A stretch of DNA of 64,000 bases from RGIG3701 sp030530205 (GTDB lineage: Bacteria > Planctomycetota > Planctomycetia > Pirellulales > Thermoguttaceae). Below, one piece after another: positions 43,653-52,831 of this stretch (within the stretch, counting starts at the first letter, position 1; each line of letters starts with the position of its first letter). The notes beneath the pieces are model-generated. The model saw nothing but the letters and a program-made list of their open reading frames with translations. It made no database searches and was not told the DNA's origin. Both the position numbers and the translations under genes were made by a program. The DNA lies in NCBI GenBank assembly GCA_030530205.1, contig JAUMVK010000018.1, positions 9,966 to 73,965 on the forward strand, read 5' to 3'.

Positions 43653-44753
43653 ATGAAAAAGATTTTGGTTTTGAGCGCGATGTTCTGCCTGGGAGCTGCT
43701 TTGGGGGCCTCAGGAGTTCTGAAGTCTGTCGCCGAAGAAGCGAAAAATGGTTTGGAAGTCCTTGAATCTTCTGCCATTCAGCTCGTTGATGGCGTGAAGG
43801 AAGCAGATAAAGCCAAGGCGGAAGATAAAACCGAAAAGGACGCAGAGGAAGCGGCTCCAGTCGAGAAAACATTCTGGGTAGGCGCGATGATCGGCCCGAT
43901 CCCGGAACCGATTCTTGCGCATATCGCCGAAGGCACGATTCCTGAAGGAAAAGGGATCTGTGTTATGGAAATCGTTCCCGAATCTCCGGCGGAAAAGGCG
44001 GGGTTGAAAGCTTACGACGTCATTCTGAAAGTGAACGGCGAAGCGGTCAATGGCGATGAATTCGTCGAAAAAGTCAGAGCCTCCAAGGGCGAAAAACTCA
44101 CTTGTGAGGTGCTCCGCGCCGCGAAGACACAGAACATTGATCTGACTCCGGCTGAACGTCCGGTCCAAGCGAAAATGAGTCCGCGCCGTGGACAGTTCAG
44201 GATGCGTGTCCCGGAGGGGTTCCAGATGGAAGTCCCGTTTGATCAAATGCCCGAAATGCCGGAAATGGATTTTGATGACGAAAATCTCCCGATCCCGGAA
44301 CAGATGCGTGAAATGCTGAAGCAGCAGCGCGAAATGATGAAAAAAGGCGGCTTTGGCTTCCGCATGGTCCCCGGCGCTCAGGGCCAGCAGCAGATGAAAA
44401 TGGAAATCACCCCGGAAGGAACGGCCATGACCCGCACGGGAACGTTCATTGAAAACGGTGAAAAGCTGACCATTTCCGTCAAGAAAATCGGCGATGAACC
44501 GGCCAAGATCCTGGTTGAGTGGAAAGACGAAGACTATGAAACCACCGAGGATAAACTGGACGTGATCCCGGAAGAAATTCGCGGGAAAGTCAAGGATTTC
44601 CTCGAATCGGGAAGTGGCGTGACGATTAACGGTGATTCGATCACCAAGGCTTTGGAAGCTCCTGCCGACGACGAAAAAGCAGAAGATGCTGAAGGCGAAA
44701 AGAACGAAAAAGAGATCCAGATCAAAAAAGAGAAAGTGATCGATCTGAAATAA
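43653..44753 (+). CDS. Secreted PDZ-domain protein
   Basis: 366 residues from ATG 43653, chosen because GGAGG lies 6 nt upstream and it opens the signal peptide (MKKILVLSAMFCLGAALGAS). A PDZ domain covers about residues 70-170 (GICVMEIVPESPAEKAGLKA, then YDVILKVNGEAVNGDEFV). A Met/Gln-rich linker and a C-terminal acidic-basic region follow (ending EKEIQIKKEKVIDLK). There is no protease domain, so it is not a DegP-type enzyme by itself; a scaffolding or substrate-binding role in the periplasm is inferred. A strong terminator follows. Confidence 0.8.
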   Translation: MKKILVLSAMFCLGAALGASGVLKSVAEEAKNGLEVLESSAIQLVDGVKEADKAKAEDKTEKDAEEAAPVEKTFWVGAMIGPIPEPILAHIAEGTIPEGKGICVMEIVPESPAEKAGLKAYDVILKVNGEAVNGDEFVEKVRASKGEKLTCEVLRAAKTQNIDLTPAERPVQAKMSPRRGQFRMRVPEGFQMEVPFDQMPEMPEMDFDDENLPIPEQMREMLKQQREMMKKGGFGFRMVPGAQGQQQMKMEITPEGTAMTRTGTFIENGEKLTISVKKIGDEPAKILVEWKDEDYETTEDKLDVIPEEIRGKVKDFLESGSGVTINGDSITKALEAPADDEKAEDAEGEKNEKEIQIKKEKVIDLK

Positions 44754-44779
44754 AAAGTTCCTCCCGTTTGTAACGGTCA

Positions 44780-44820
44780 GGCGAGGCTGGGCGAAAACCC
44801 GGCGCTCGCCTTTTCTTTTT
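44780..44820 (+). terminator. Rho-independent terminator of the PDZ gene
   Basis: GGCGAG (44780-44785) and CTCGCC (44805-44810) with inner GGG/CCC pairing, followed by TTTTCTTTTT. Confidence 0.8.
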
Positions 44821-44835
44821 AAACGGTCAGAACGT

Positions 44836-46305
44836 TTAATCCAGTTTCACTTCCGGAACGACGAAATCTCCACGTCCAGGACGGCGATCCATCAGGGCGT
44901 TGGCGGCGTCCGCGTTTTCACCAACGAAACGACGTGTCGTCTCGTCCAGCGTCAGCATCGGGCTGAGCGCGAACGTCTCGTCCAATGCGATCTCCTGCGT
45001 TGTCAGGTACTTCTTCATATCGTCGATCATCTCGCCGAGTTTTCCAGTGTCCTGAGCCATCGCGAGGGCTTTTTCTTTCGACCAGTTCCCACCCAGACGG
45101 TACGCCACGTTCGCCGAGTTGTACCAGAACGAAGTGTCCCACCCGACCTGGATCTCGCCGTTCAGGTTGGTCGGATCGTTTGCGCGCACCGAGTCGCAGA
45201 AGTTCTTCAGGTGATTATACGCGCCCGCGCCGTAGTCGGACGTTTTGAAGTCGCGGATCTTCTTCCCGGTCGTATCATACGCGGACGCAGGCCCCCACGG
45301 CTTCTGGTACGTGCCGCCCTCGCAGTACACGATGTAACCCGGATTCGGGCCGACACACGGGCAGGTCGCGCCGCGCTTCGCTTTGTCTTCCACGCCCGAG
45401 AAGCCGAAAATCACAGGAACGGAACCTGTGTCGAAGTACGTGAACATCGTGTTCGGCGTTTCGCCGGCGTCTTTGATCCCGAGGCGGCCGCCGCAGGAGA
45501 AAACGCGCTTCGGGATGGAGATCTGGTTGCAGAAAATGTCGTTCCGGCAGTCGTCGAGCAGGTGTGCGCCCCAGTTCCCGGTCTCACCGTTTCCGGTGTT
45601 CCACATAAAGTGCCAGTCGTAGTGCAGCTGGTTGCGGTAAAGCGGAAGGTCATCCGCCGGGCCGAGCCACAAATTGTAGTTCACCTCGGGCTGAACGGTC
45701 AGCGGCGTTTCCCTCAGACCGATCGGGCGGCGGACGAAGTACCGGTTGACCCGGATCGCGAGGATCTTGCCGAGGGCTTTTTCTTCGTGCAGGAACTTTT
45801 TCACTTCCGCGTGGGCTTCCCGGTCGGTACGCATCTGAGTGCCGATCTGCACGCATTTCTTGTACTTGCGCGAGGCGTTGAAGAGCTGCTGGCCTTCCCA
45901 GAACGAGAGGCAGAGTGGTTTTTCGACGTACACGTGCTTGCCAGACTGCATCGCCCAGATCCCGCCCAGGCAGTGCCAGTGGTTTGGCGTGGCGATGACT
46001 ACCGCGTCGATTTCGGGATCGTCGAACACCTTGCGTGGGTCGGCGAAGGTTTTGGCGGGATTGAACGCTTTTTTGCCCTGATCGAGCCGCACGGAGTCCA
46101 CTTCGCAGATCCCGGCGAGCTTGTAGGGTTCACCGGCGGCCGCGAGGCGGTTCAGGATGCTGCTGTGCTCGCGGCCTTTGTTTCCGTTTCCGAGGACGCA
46201 GACGCGGACCTCTTCATTCGGACTGCCGGCGATCAGAGCGGGGGCGGGAAAAACGGACGCGGCAGCCAGCGCCGCGCTCGAGGCGAGGAAATGACGACGA
46301 TTCAT
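44836..46305 (-). CDS. Tat-exported Gfo/Idh/MocA oxidoreductase
   Basis: 489 residues. Tat leader MNRRHFLASSAALAAASVFP, Rossmann motif VRVCVLGNGNKGREH at about 34-48 and the EKP motif in HVYVEKPLCLSFWEG. The C-terminal alpha/beta domain carries VNYNLWLGPA and HYDWHFMWNTGNGETGNWG, typical of the planctomycete exported subfamily. These bind NAD(P) before export and act on sugars outside the cytoplasm; the substrate is unknown. A GAATTATGA-type repeat arm sits just upstream of the start. Confidence 0.88.
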   Translation of the reverse strand: MNRRHFLASSAALAAASVFPAPALIAGSPNEEVRVCVLGNGNKGREHSSILNRLAAAGEPYKLAGICEVDSVRLDQGKKAFNPAKTFADPRKVFDDPEIDAVVIATPNHWHCLGGIWAMQSGKHVYVEKPLCLSFWEGQQLFNASRKYKKCVQIGTQMRTDREAHAEVKKFLHEEKALGKILAIRVNRYFVRRPIGLRETPLTVQPEVNYNLWLGPADDLPLYRNQLHYDWHFMWNTGNGETGNWGAHLLDDCRNDIFCNQISIPKRVFSCGGRLGIKDAGETPNTMFTYFDTGSVPVIFGFSGVEDKAKRGATCPCVGPNPGYIVYCEGGTYQKPWGPASAYDTTGKKIRDFKTSDYGAGAYNHLKNFCDSVRANDPTNLNGEIQVGWDTSFWYNSANVAYRLGGNWSKEKALAMAQDTGKLGEMIDDMKKYLTTQEIALDETFALSPMLTLDETTRRFVGENADAANALMDRRPGRGDFVVPEVKLD

Positions 46306-46318
46306 GAGATTTCTCCTA

Positions 46319-46356
46319 ATTATGAATGATGAATTATGAATTGTGAATTTTGGATT
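46319..46356. repeat. Single arm of GAATTATGAATT word repeat
   Basis: ATTATGAATGATGAATTATG and GAATTGTGAATTTTGGATT words without an obvious opposite arm, between two minus-strand genes. Confidence 0.5.
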
Positions 46357-46401
46357 AAATGAGACGGCGTGTGAGCCTTTCGACGGCGGCCCTCCGAATC
46401 T

Positions 46402-47685
46402 TTAATAATCAAATCCAAGGAGTTTTTCCACCCAACGAATCAGCGTGAGCAAAATCACCATGAGGAGCAGAAGCCCCAATCCCAGCGTGATCAGGTGAGG
46501 CCCAAGCCGAAAAACCGGGAGCGTGAGGTTCCAGAAGAACGGCCAGTACAACATGGTAACGAGCGCTCCAAGGCACAGGAAGGGGCCGAACGGAGTTTCT
46601 AGGTCACGAAGGAAAATCAAACGGGGTATTGCAAGGAATAATCCCGCGAACGGGGCGAGGAAAAATAAAACGATACACGGCTGCCAGCCGAGAAACGCGC
46701 CGAACATGGCCATGAGGAGTACATCGCCAAATCCCATTGCCTCGCGATCCATGGCGAATTGGGCGGCAATCCGGAGTATCCACATAAAACTGCCAGCGAT
46801 TCCCATCCCTAAAAGGGTGGACCAGACTGTAAGCCACTGCGGCCAGGCGAGCGCCCAGAGTATAATGATGGCAGCTGTCCCCCATTTCAGGAGGTTCCAA
46901 AGCAGCAGGGTGGAATGTGTACGTTTGAGCCGTTCCCAGAAAATCCGACAGGCCCAACGGAACCCACGGTTCATTCGCCAATGGCGTTCCATCAGGGCGA
47001 AACACCAGCCCCACCAGCAGATCAGGGCAGTTATCAGTCCCCACGTCCCACCTTTTTCGTTTCGAAAAACTTCCAGTGGGGGATTTGGAGAGGCAGCGTT
47101 CAGCGGGAAAATCAAATCCTCACCTGATTCGACTTTGCAAAGAGGAAAATCAAGCAACTGCGTAACAGGTAAAATCTGATCAGTCCCATCTTTTCTCTCG
47201 TCGAACGTGTACGGCGTGAAAAACGAAACGACCAGGGCCAGAAGCGTTCCGCCAATGAGGATCTGGTCGGGAATCGTCTTTTCGTCAAAGTCGATCAGGG
47301 ACGCGCCGAGCATCAATCCAATGAAAACCAACTGGAAAGCGCATCGGGCCAAAAGGCTCCACACGAACGTTGCGGTTATGGGAATCTCGTGATTAAAAGC
47401 CAGTATGAGCATTCCCATGACCTGCGACTGAAAAAACCAGCCAGCGAAAGCGCCCATTCCCAATTCTACGCAAAGGGGCCGGATCCAGAACCCACGTCCG
47501 AAACGGTCGGCCTCCTTCCTCATTCCAAACCAGCCGATGATCGGGATTTTCCACCAAAATGGGCGTGGACGATCCGAATGACACCACGGATGATTTCGTT
47601 TGGGACTCCACGCCCAAGCGGCTGCCGCGTAGTTCGCCAGAGCGCCAAGGAAAATTCCGAAAATGAGGAACGCAAAAAAATACAT
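46402..47685 (-). CDS. Type IV prepilin peptidase-like (A24) membrane protease
   Basis: 427 residues with about eight membrane segments. The two catalytic aspartates of the aspartic prepilin peptidase family are visible: D132 in GASLIDFDEKTIPD and D321 in MGFGDVLLMAMFGAFLG. Between them lies a loop of about 100 residues without similarity to PilD. The N-terminal Cys4 zinc motif and methylase part of classical PilD are not evident, so the methyltransferase activity may be missing. It probably processes pseudopilins of a type II secretion or type IV pilus system, not in this window. Next to aroK (11 bp), same strand. Confidence 0.8.
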   Translation of the reverse strand: MYFFAFLIFGIFLGALANYAAAAWAWSPKRNHPWCHSDRPRPFWWKIPIIGWFGMRKEADRFGRGFWIRPLCVELGMGAFAGWFFQSQVMGMLILAFNHEIPITATFVWSLLARCAFQLVFIGLMLGASLIDFDEKTIPDQILIGGTLLALVVSFFTPYTFDERKDGTDQILPVTQLLDFPLCKVESGEDLIFPLNAASPNPPLEVFRNEKGGTWGLITALICWWGWCFALMERHWRMNRGFRWACRIFWERLKRTHSTLLLWNLLKWGTAAIIILWALAWPQWLTVWSTLLGMGIAGSFMWILRIAAQFAMDREAMGFGDVLLMAMFGAFLGWQPCIVLFFLAPFAGLFLAIPRLIFLRDLETPFGPFLCLGALVTMLYWPFFWNLTLPVFRLGPHLITLGLGLLLLMVILLTLIRWVEKLLGFDY

Positions 47686-47696
47686 ATTAATCAGGA

Positions 47697-48227
47697 TTAA
47701 TGCGTAAGGAGGGGGGAGCCGTTGATTTCAAGCAGTTGTTTCACTATTTCCTCTGGGCTGCACAGTTCGGTCGTGATTTCCATCGTGGCGCAGTCGCGGT
47801 ACATTGGTTCACGAAATTCGAGGAGGTGGCGAATTTCATCGAGGGCGGGGAGATTGGTCAGACTGGGGCGGCTCGTTTTGGTCGTTTCATCACCCGTCAT
47901 GCGATGTAGAATCGTTTCCGGACTGGCCGTCAGCCATAGTACCGGGCCGGAGTCACGCAGGACTTTCCGCGTATTTTCCCGCATGACCGCTCCGCCACCC
48001 GTTGCCAGGATCAGTTCGGGCTTCATGCACAATTCGGCGATGATCCGCTCTTCAAAGTCACGAAACGCAGGTTCACCGTCCTCGGCAAAAATTTGGGCGA
48101 TGGTTTTGCCGGCCTGACGCTCAATTTCCCGGTCTGAGTCGATCCACGGGCAGTTCAGCGCCTCGGCCAGAAGCTTCGCGATCGTCGTTTTCCCGGTCGC
48201 CCGGTAGCCAATCAGGGAAAGGATCAT
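47697..48227 (-). CDS. aroK: Shikimate kinase
   Basis: 176 residues. P-loop GYRATGKTT at 7-15, substrate-binding ALNCPWIDSDREIER with Asp pair, and ATGGGAVMREN. It phosphorylates shikimate at the 3-hydroxyl in aromatic amino-acid synthesis; cytoplasmic monomer. The start overlaps the PrsW stop by 4 bp, and the prepilin peptidase follows, so three unrelated functions probably share a transcript. Confidence 0.92.
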   Translation of the reverse strand: MILSLIGYRATGKTTIAKLLAEALNCPWIDSDREIERQAGKTIAQIFAEDGEPAFRDFEERIIAELCMKPELILATGGGAVMRENTRKVLRDSGPVLWLTASPETILHRMTGDETTKTSRPSLTNLPALDEIRHLLEFREPMYRDCATMEITTELCSPEEIVKQLLEINGSPLLTH

Positions 48228-49138
48228 TCTTCGTGCTCCTCTCCGGTTTCAAAAGATTCCCACGTTTGAATCACTAAATTGGGGTCTTGCAATGGTTCAG
48301 ATTCATAAACCTGAATGATTTTACTCTTACAGTTGGGGCACCTTTTCAGGTTTGAGGCGTACACGTTTCCACACTGTGCACACACTTTCAAGGCGTTTTC
48401 CTCCTGTCCTTCCGGCACGAGCAGGCTGGCAAGGTGGCGAATTCTTTTGATCGAGCAGACCCACAGGCAGACGTTGATTGCGAGGAACATGAGGTACAGA
48501 AGACCAAGCACTCCTTCATTCATTCCCTCAATGTCTCTCAAAAACAGAACAGCGTCGTAGGAACCGTGGAAAAGGACTGGGACCCACAGTGCGTAGCTCA
48601 AATATTTCTTATTGTTTACACGTTCAAATTTTGCGAGGGAGAAAAAGTACCCCATCATTACACCGCATAGCGCGTGGCAGGGAATGCTGAAAATGGCACG
48701 GGTATAGGCGATATTTTGGGCCGTATCGACGCCTGAATTAAGCCCGCCAAAAACATACATAAGATTTTCAATGCAGGCAAACCCCAAAGATACGAAAACG
48801 GCGTAAACGATCCCGTCGTAATGCTCGTCAAACTCTCTGTTGTCCCAGATCCAGTGTTTGAGGATGTATAACTTGGCGAACTCTTCCGGTATGGCGGCGC
48901 CAATAAAACCAACGGCGATCGCGTGGAGAGCAGGAAAGGGAATTAAATCAATGAATTCGGCAATGAAATTTTCAACAATTACGATTGGGTAAGCGGAAAC
49001 AAACCCCAAAAAGAAGATTTTCGCCAAGAGCCCAAGTGGTTCCTTGTGGTACCTGTCACGGAGGTAAATATAAGCCAGCAGGATGACCACCGGACCGACG
49101 GCCCAATAAAACAGGTATTTGAGTTCAGAAGGTTCCAT
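48224..49138 (-). CDS. PrsW-family intramembrane metalloprotease with C-terminal zinc ribbon
   Basis: 304 residues with about eight membrane helices. PrsW active-site motifs: PEEFAKL with E85/E86, H155 in PCHALCGVMMGY and H191 in FHGSYDAVLF. After the membrane core a four-cysteine zinc ribbon (CAQCGNVYASNLKRCPNC) is appended. In Bacillus, PrsW cleaves an anti-sigma factor; here the substrate is unknown and no sigma/anti-sigma pair is adjacent. The 4-bp overlap with aroK implies co-translation. Confidence 0.85.
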   Translation of the reverse strand: MEPSELKYLFYWAVGPVVILLAYIYLRDRYHKEPLGLLAKIFFLGFVSAYPIVIVENFIAEFIDLIPFPALHAIAVGFIGAAIPEEFAKLYILKHWIWDNREFDEHYDGIVYAVFVSLGFACIENLMYVFGGLNSGVDTAQNIAYTRAIFSIPCHALCGVMMGYFFSLAKFERVNNKKYLSYALWVPVLFHGSYDAVLFLRDIEGMNEGVLGLLYLMFLAINVCLWVCSIKRIRHLASLLVPEGQEENALKVCAQCGNVYASNLKRCPNCKSKIIQVYESEPLQDPNLVIQTWESFETGEEHEE

Positions 49139-49141
49139 TCG

Positions 49142-49290
49142 AGTTTGGAGTGTGGAGTGAGTGTTGAGTGTTGAATATGGAGAGTTGAGAGTTGAGTTAA
49201 AAAGCTTTCGGCTTTTTATGGGTTGACGTTTTTCGTAAAGTAACGTTACGCGCCAGCGTCAACTCAACTCTCAACTCTCAACTCTCAACC
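49142..49290. repeat. GAGTTGAGAGTTGAG palindrome with two inner hairpins
   Basis: Left arm from 49142 (GAGTGTGGAGTGAGTGTTGA and AGAGTTGAGAGTTGAGTT), right arm AACTCAACTCTCAACTCTCA to 49290. Inner hairpins AAAAAGC-TTTC-GGCTTTTT and ACGC-GCCA-GCGT; the latter is shared with 33.2 and 56.05 kb. Confidence 0.8.
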
Positions 49291-49296
49291 CTGAAA

Positions 49297-50796
49297 TCAG
49301 ACTTCTTCCGCTGACGGGCAGACGAAACCTTCGCGCCATTCGCGGTTCAGGAGAGGCGCGGCGTAGCTGCTGTTGTCGCAGAACTCTTCCTTTTCCGGAT
49401 CAAAGTGAAGCGTCGGACCGAGGGAAAGCGGCGTGACGTCCAGATCGACGCCGTTCGCCTGCAGATGCTCGACCGTGCGGTCCAGCGTCGCCACATCGTC
49501 GTCCAGGCCACGCACGTCTTCCAGCGCTTTTCTCAGTTCCGGGACGGAAATCTTGTTCTTCTCGCCGAAGTAGTAGCTGGCGTTTCCAAGGTGGGCCAGC
49601 GACGCGGAGAGATGGCCGTCCAGAATAGGAGCGTTGAGGATCGACGGGTCGCGCTTCTGAACCGCTTCGATGAAATTGTCAAAGTGGAGCTGGTCGCTTC
49701 CGCCTTTGAATTCCTTAATGACGTTTCCTTCTTTGTCATACGCGACGCAGTAGCCGTAATTCACCTGGACGAGTTTGCCTTCGGTGCCGTAGAAGATCAC
49801 GCCGATCTTGGCGCCGTCGAGGTCCGGGGTTTCCAGACCGCGGGTTTCGAAGACCAACGTCTTGTCGCCGTAGTCGAAGATCGAGACTTCCGTGTTGGCC
49901 GTGTCGCCGGCGTCCACGTAATCCGGATCGTTACGTTCAGCCTGGTAGCCGACGCGGCCGCCGTAGGTGATCACGGAGTTCGGATGACGCATGATGCCGA
50001 GGCCCCAGCGCGCAATGTCGAACTGGTGCGGGCCCTGGTTTCCGGAGTCGCCGTTTCCGTAGAGGCGCTGCCAGTGCCAGTCGTAGTGGAAATGCGGGCG
50101 AGTGAGTTTCGGGTCGGTGTAGATTGCCGGGCCGCTCCAGAGGTTGAAATCGACCGAGGCGGGGATTTTGTCGGTGTAGTCACCCAGAGAGCCGATCGAT
50201 TTGCGGCGTTTGTAGCACAGACCACGGGCAAAATTGACCTCGCCGATGCCGCCGTCGCGGATGAACTGAATGGCGTCACGCAGGGCCGGGTTGGAACGGC
50301 ACTGGGTGCCGACCTGGCAGACGCGGCCGTATTTCTTCGCGGCGGCGACCATCGTGCGGCCTTCAAAAACGTTGTGGCAGGCGGGTTTCTCGACATAAAC
50401 GTCTTTGCCGGCCTGCATCGCCCAGATCGCGGAAAGGCCGTGCCAGAAGTTCGGCGTGGCGCTGCCGACGACGTCCAGCTCCGGATCCGCGAACGCGTCA
50501 CGCATGTCCGTGATGAGCTTCGGGCGGGAACCCTGACGCTTCTCCACCTGATCGCAGCGGACTTTGCCGATCGCTTCGTCAACTTCCACCAGGTAGGTGA
50601 TCACCGTGTTCGGATTGTTGATGAAGCCACCGATGTGGGACTGGCCGCGGCCGTTCAAACCGACGACGGCACAGTTGATTTTATCATTGGCGGCGACCTC
50701 GTCCTGAGCGCGGACGATCATCGGGGAGACCGCCCCGGCAGCCGCGGCGGAGTACAGAGTGGTACGCAGGAAATTACGGCGGGAAAGTTTGCTCAT
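49297..50796 (-). CDS. Tat-exported Gfo/Idh/MocA oxidoreductase (second)
   Basis: 499 residues. Strong Tat leader (MSKLSRRNFLRTTLYSAAAA), Rossmann INCAVVGLNGRGQSHIGGF, EKP in DVYVEKPACHNVFEG, and the subfamily's SVDFNLWSGPA and HYDWHWQRLYGNGDSGNQGP. Closest in design to the gene at 44836-46305; the two are paralogues in the window separated by unrelated genes. Substrate unknown, presumed periplasmic sugar derivative. The upstream 200 bp to the repeat at 50996 holds no gene. Confidence 0.88.
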   Translation of the reverse strand: MSKLSRRNFLRTTLYSAAAAGAVSPMIVRAQDEVAANDKINCAVVGLNGRGQSHIGGFINNPNTVITYLVEVDEAIGKVRCDQVEKRQGSRPKLITDMRDAFADPELDVVGSATPNFWHGLSAIWAMQAGKDVYVEKPACHNVFEGRTMVAAAKKYGRVCQVGTQCRSNPALRDAIQFIRDGGIGEVNFARGLCYKRRKSIGSLGDYTDKIPASVDFNLWSGPAIYTDPKLTRPHFHYDWHWQRLYGNGDSGNQGPHQFDIARWGLGIMRHPNSVITYGGRVGYQAERNDPDYVDAGDTANTEVSIFDYGDKTLVFETRGLETPDLDGAKIGVIFYGTEGKLVQVNYGYCVAYDKEGNVIKEFKGGSDQLHFDNFIEAVQKRDPSILNAPILDGHLSASLAHLGNASYYFGEKNKISVPELRKALEDVRGLDDDVATLDRTVEHLQANGVDLDVTPLSLGPTLHFDPEKEEFCDNSSYAAPLLNREWREGFVCPSAEEV

Positions 50797-50995
50797 AATC
50801 GATTCCTTATTTTAAGTTGAAGGGGAGATGATGAAAATTGATTGATTTGTTTATTATTGCACATTGGGAAACGTTTGTCAAGCGGGGGAAATAATATTTT
50901 TTAATGAATTTCCCGAAATCTGCCATCCGAAAATCCAGAGAATCAGAAGGGGGCGGTAAGGACTTTCCGGATGAACCACTTTTTGCCTCACGCGG

Positions 50996-51090
50996 AGATG
51001 CGGAGCCGCGGAGTTTTATTTTGTTGGGCTGGTTGAGAATTTGCACTTCTCCATTCTCTAATTCTCCGCGTCTCCGCATCTCCGCGTGAG
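50996..51090. repeat. CTCACGCGGAG palindrome
   Basis: CCTCACGCGGAGATGCGGAG left, CGTCTCCGCATCTCCGCGTGAG right; left flank CCGGATGAACC matches the end of the 201-bp element at 30154, right flank ATCAGAAAGAGGC matches that at 63601. Confidence 0.8.
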
Positions 51091-51133
51091 ATCAGAAAGA
51101 GGCACTGACTGTCTTTGGGAGCCTGCTTTTCAA

Positions 51134-51937
51134 CTATTTCCGCCGGCAAATCATCATGAGGATCAGCAGAGCGCTCTGGAGCAGGACGATCGTTCCGCCG
51201 GGCTGCGTCTCCGTCAGGTACGAAATGAAAAGCCCGACGTTCATCGTCACGACCGAGAAAAGGACCGCGAAACAGAGGGTCCGGCGGTAGCTCGTCCGTA
51301 GCTGCATCGCCGCGGCGGCCGGAATGACCAGAAGCGAGGAAACGATCAGTGCGCCGACCGTCCGGGCTGCGACGGAGATCGTGATGGCCGTCAGCAGCGT
51401 GAACAGCGTGTTGATCGTCCCGACCGGCAGGCCCGCCAGCCGAGCCGCCTGTTCGTCGAACGCGATGTAAAAAAGCTCACGGTAGAACACAAGAAAAAGC
51501 CCGAAAACGACGACCGAGAGGATCACGACGAGCCGGATCTCGAACGGGGTGGTCGTGATGATGCTCCCGAAGAGGAAGCTCTGGAAATTGGCGGCATTGG
51601 TCACGAAACTCGAAAGGACGCCCGTCAGGCCGATCCCGATGGAGAGGACCAGCGCGATCGCGATCTCGGCGTACTGGGCGTAACGCTTCCGAAGAAATTC
51701 GATCCCGAACGCGGCCAGAACGCAGTAGATCGTCGCACAAAGTGTCGGGTTGTAGCCGAGCAGAAGGCCAAGCGTTACGCCCGCCAGCGACGTATGCGCC
51801 AGCGTCTCGCCGATCATCGAAAGCCGCTTCAGGACGACCGTCAGACCGATGCAGGGAATGAGGACCCCCAGGAGCGTTCCAACGAGAAACGCGTTCCGAA
51901 GAAAATCGTGCTGGAAAATTTCAGTCAGGGCGTTCAT
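51134..51937 (-). CDS. znuB: Zinc/manganese ABC transporter permease (ZnuB-like)
   Basis: 267 residues with about eight membrane helices and the ABC-3 permease pattern (GTLLGVLIPCIGLTVVLKRL, then SMIGETLAHTSLAGVTLGLL). Together with the ZnuC and ZnuA genes upstream it forms a metal importer, but two unrelated genes intervene. A GTGGTATAAT extended -10 just upstream suggests it can also be transcribed alone. Confidence 0.88.
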   Translation of the reverse strand: MNALTEIFQHDFLRNAFLVGTLLGVLIPCIGLTVVLKRLSMIGETLAHTSLAGVTLGLLLGYNPTLCATIYCVLAAFGIEFLRKRYAQYAEIAIALVLSIGIGLTGVLSSFVTNAANFQSFLFGSIITTTPFEIRLVVILSVVVFGLFLVFYRELFYIAFDEQAARLAGLPVGTINTLFTLLTAITISVAARTVGALIVSSLLVIPAAAAMQLRTSYRRTLCFAVLFSVVTMNVGLFISYLTETQPGGTIVLLQSALLILMMICRRK

Positions 51938-51996
51938 ATTAACGGGCGGCGCACAAGCGGCCAGGAATCAAAGGATCGATGAAAAAACGTTTCCAT

Positions 51997-52002
51997 ATTA
52001 TA
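51997..52002 (-). promoter_or_regulatory. Extended -10 upstream of znuB
   Basis: GTGGTATAAT on the minus strand, 60 bp before the znuB ATG; -35 region poor. Confidence 0.4.
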
Positions 52003-52017
52003 CCACAAAAGGATTTT

Positions 52018-52773
52018 TTAAAAAGGCCCCCCTCTGAATTTTTCATCCTCTATAAACTGGAGAGTTACGCCGATCGCCGATTTTTTCAGGCGCTCGACGG
52101 TTTCTTTTTCGAGAAAGAAACCCAGGTCAAAGAAATTGATACTCAGAGGGACCGAAACGTTCATTTCCACGGGAGTTTTCAACGTTTTGGGCGACTGTTC
52201 CCACTCGTCAAGCGCGTTCCAGACGGCCGTATCCAGGTCTTGCGTTAAAGTTTCGCACGAAGTCAGAAGAGTTCCGTCTTCTGCATGGAGTTCGGCCAGC
52301 ATGGGAGCGTGCCAGTAGTCCTCACCCATCTGCTCGATCAAGGCCAACTCTTCTTCAGTGGCCGATTTCCAAAATTCTTCTAAGTGATAAAAATCAAAAC
52401 TAAAGTCAAACGGGACAGGAAATGCGGCCAGAGCGTCCCACGAAACATCAAAGCGGATCGCGGGCAACTCATTTTTCACGGGGAGATCGATGACAACAGC
52501 GAATGAAAGATTTAACTCCTGAATGATCGCTTCTACCGATTTCCAGTAAGGAGAAAAAGCCGAAAAGGCCTTTGCCAGCGCGGAACCGGTAGAATCCGCT
52601 TCAGCCCGGAACAGAACAAGACTGACGGACGAAGACGCCAAGTTCGGATTGGCCAAAAGATGCGGCTTCTTTTGTTTCCAATACTCCAGCGGGAACGGCA
52701 GCTGAAGGGATTTCAGCCAATCCTCCGAGTTTTCCAAAGTATTACTGCTTATTTCAAAAACCACTTCGATCAT
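52018..52773 (-). CDS. Hypothetical protein in the zinc-uptake cluster, 251 residues
   Basis: From ATG 52773 (an earlier in-frame TTG at 52821 would nearly touch the TPR gene). Acidic, soluble-looking, opening MIEVVFEISSNTLENSEDWL, with no signal peptide, membrane segment or metal-binding cluster. I do not recognise a family. It is placed between the TPR gene and znuB, and may be a bystander or a zinc-conditional function. Confidence 0.6.
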   Translation of the reverse strand: MIEVVFEISSNTLENSEDWLKSLQLPFPLEYWKQKKPHLLANPNLASSSVSLVLFRAEADSTGSALAKAFSAFSPYWKSVEAIIQELNLSFAVVIDLPVKNELPAIRFDVSWDALAAFPVPFDFSFDFYHLEEFWKSATEEELALIEQMGEDYWHAPMLAELHAEDGTLLTSCETLTQDLDTAVWNALDEWEQSPKTLKTPVEMNVSVPLSINFFDLGFFLEKETVERLKKSAIGVTLQFIEDEKFRGGPF

Positions 52774-52831
52774 CGGATTTACTTCATTGAAATTCTTTTC
52801 TTTGGGAAACTCCCGTCCCAATATTCACGCG

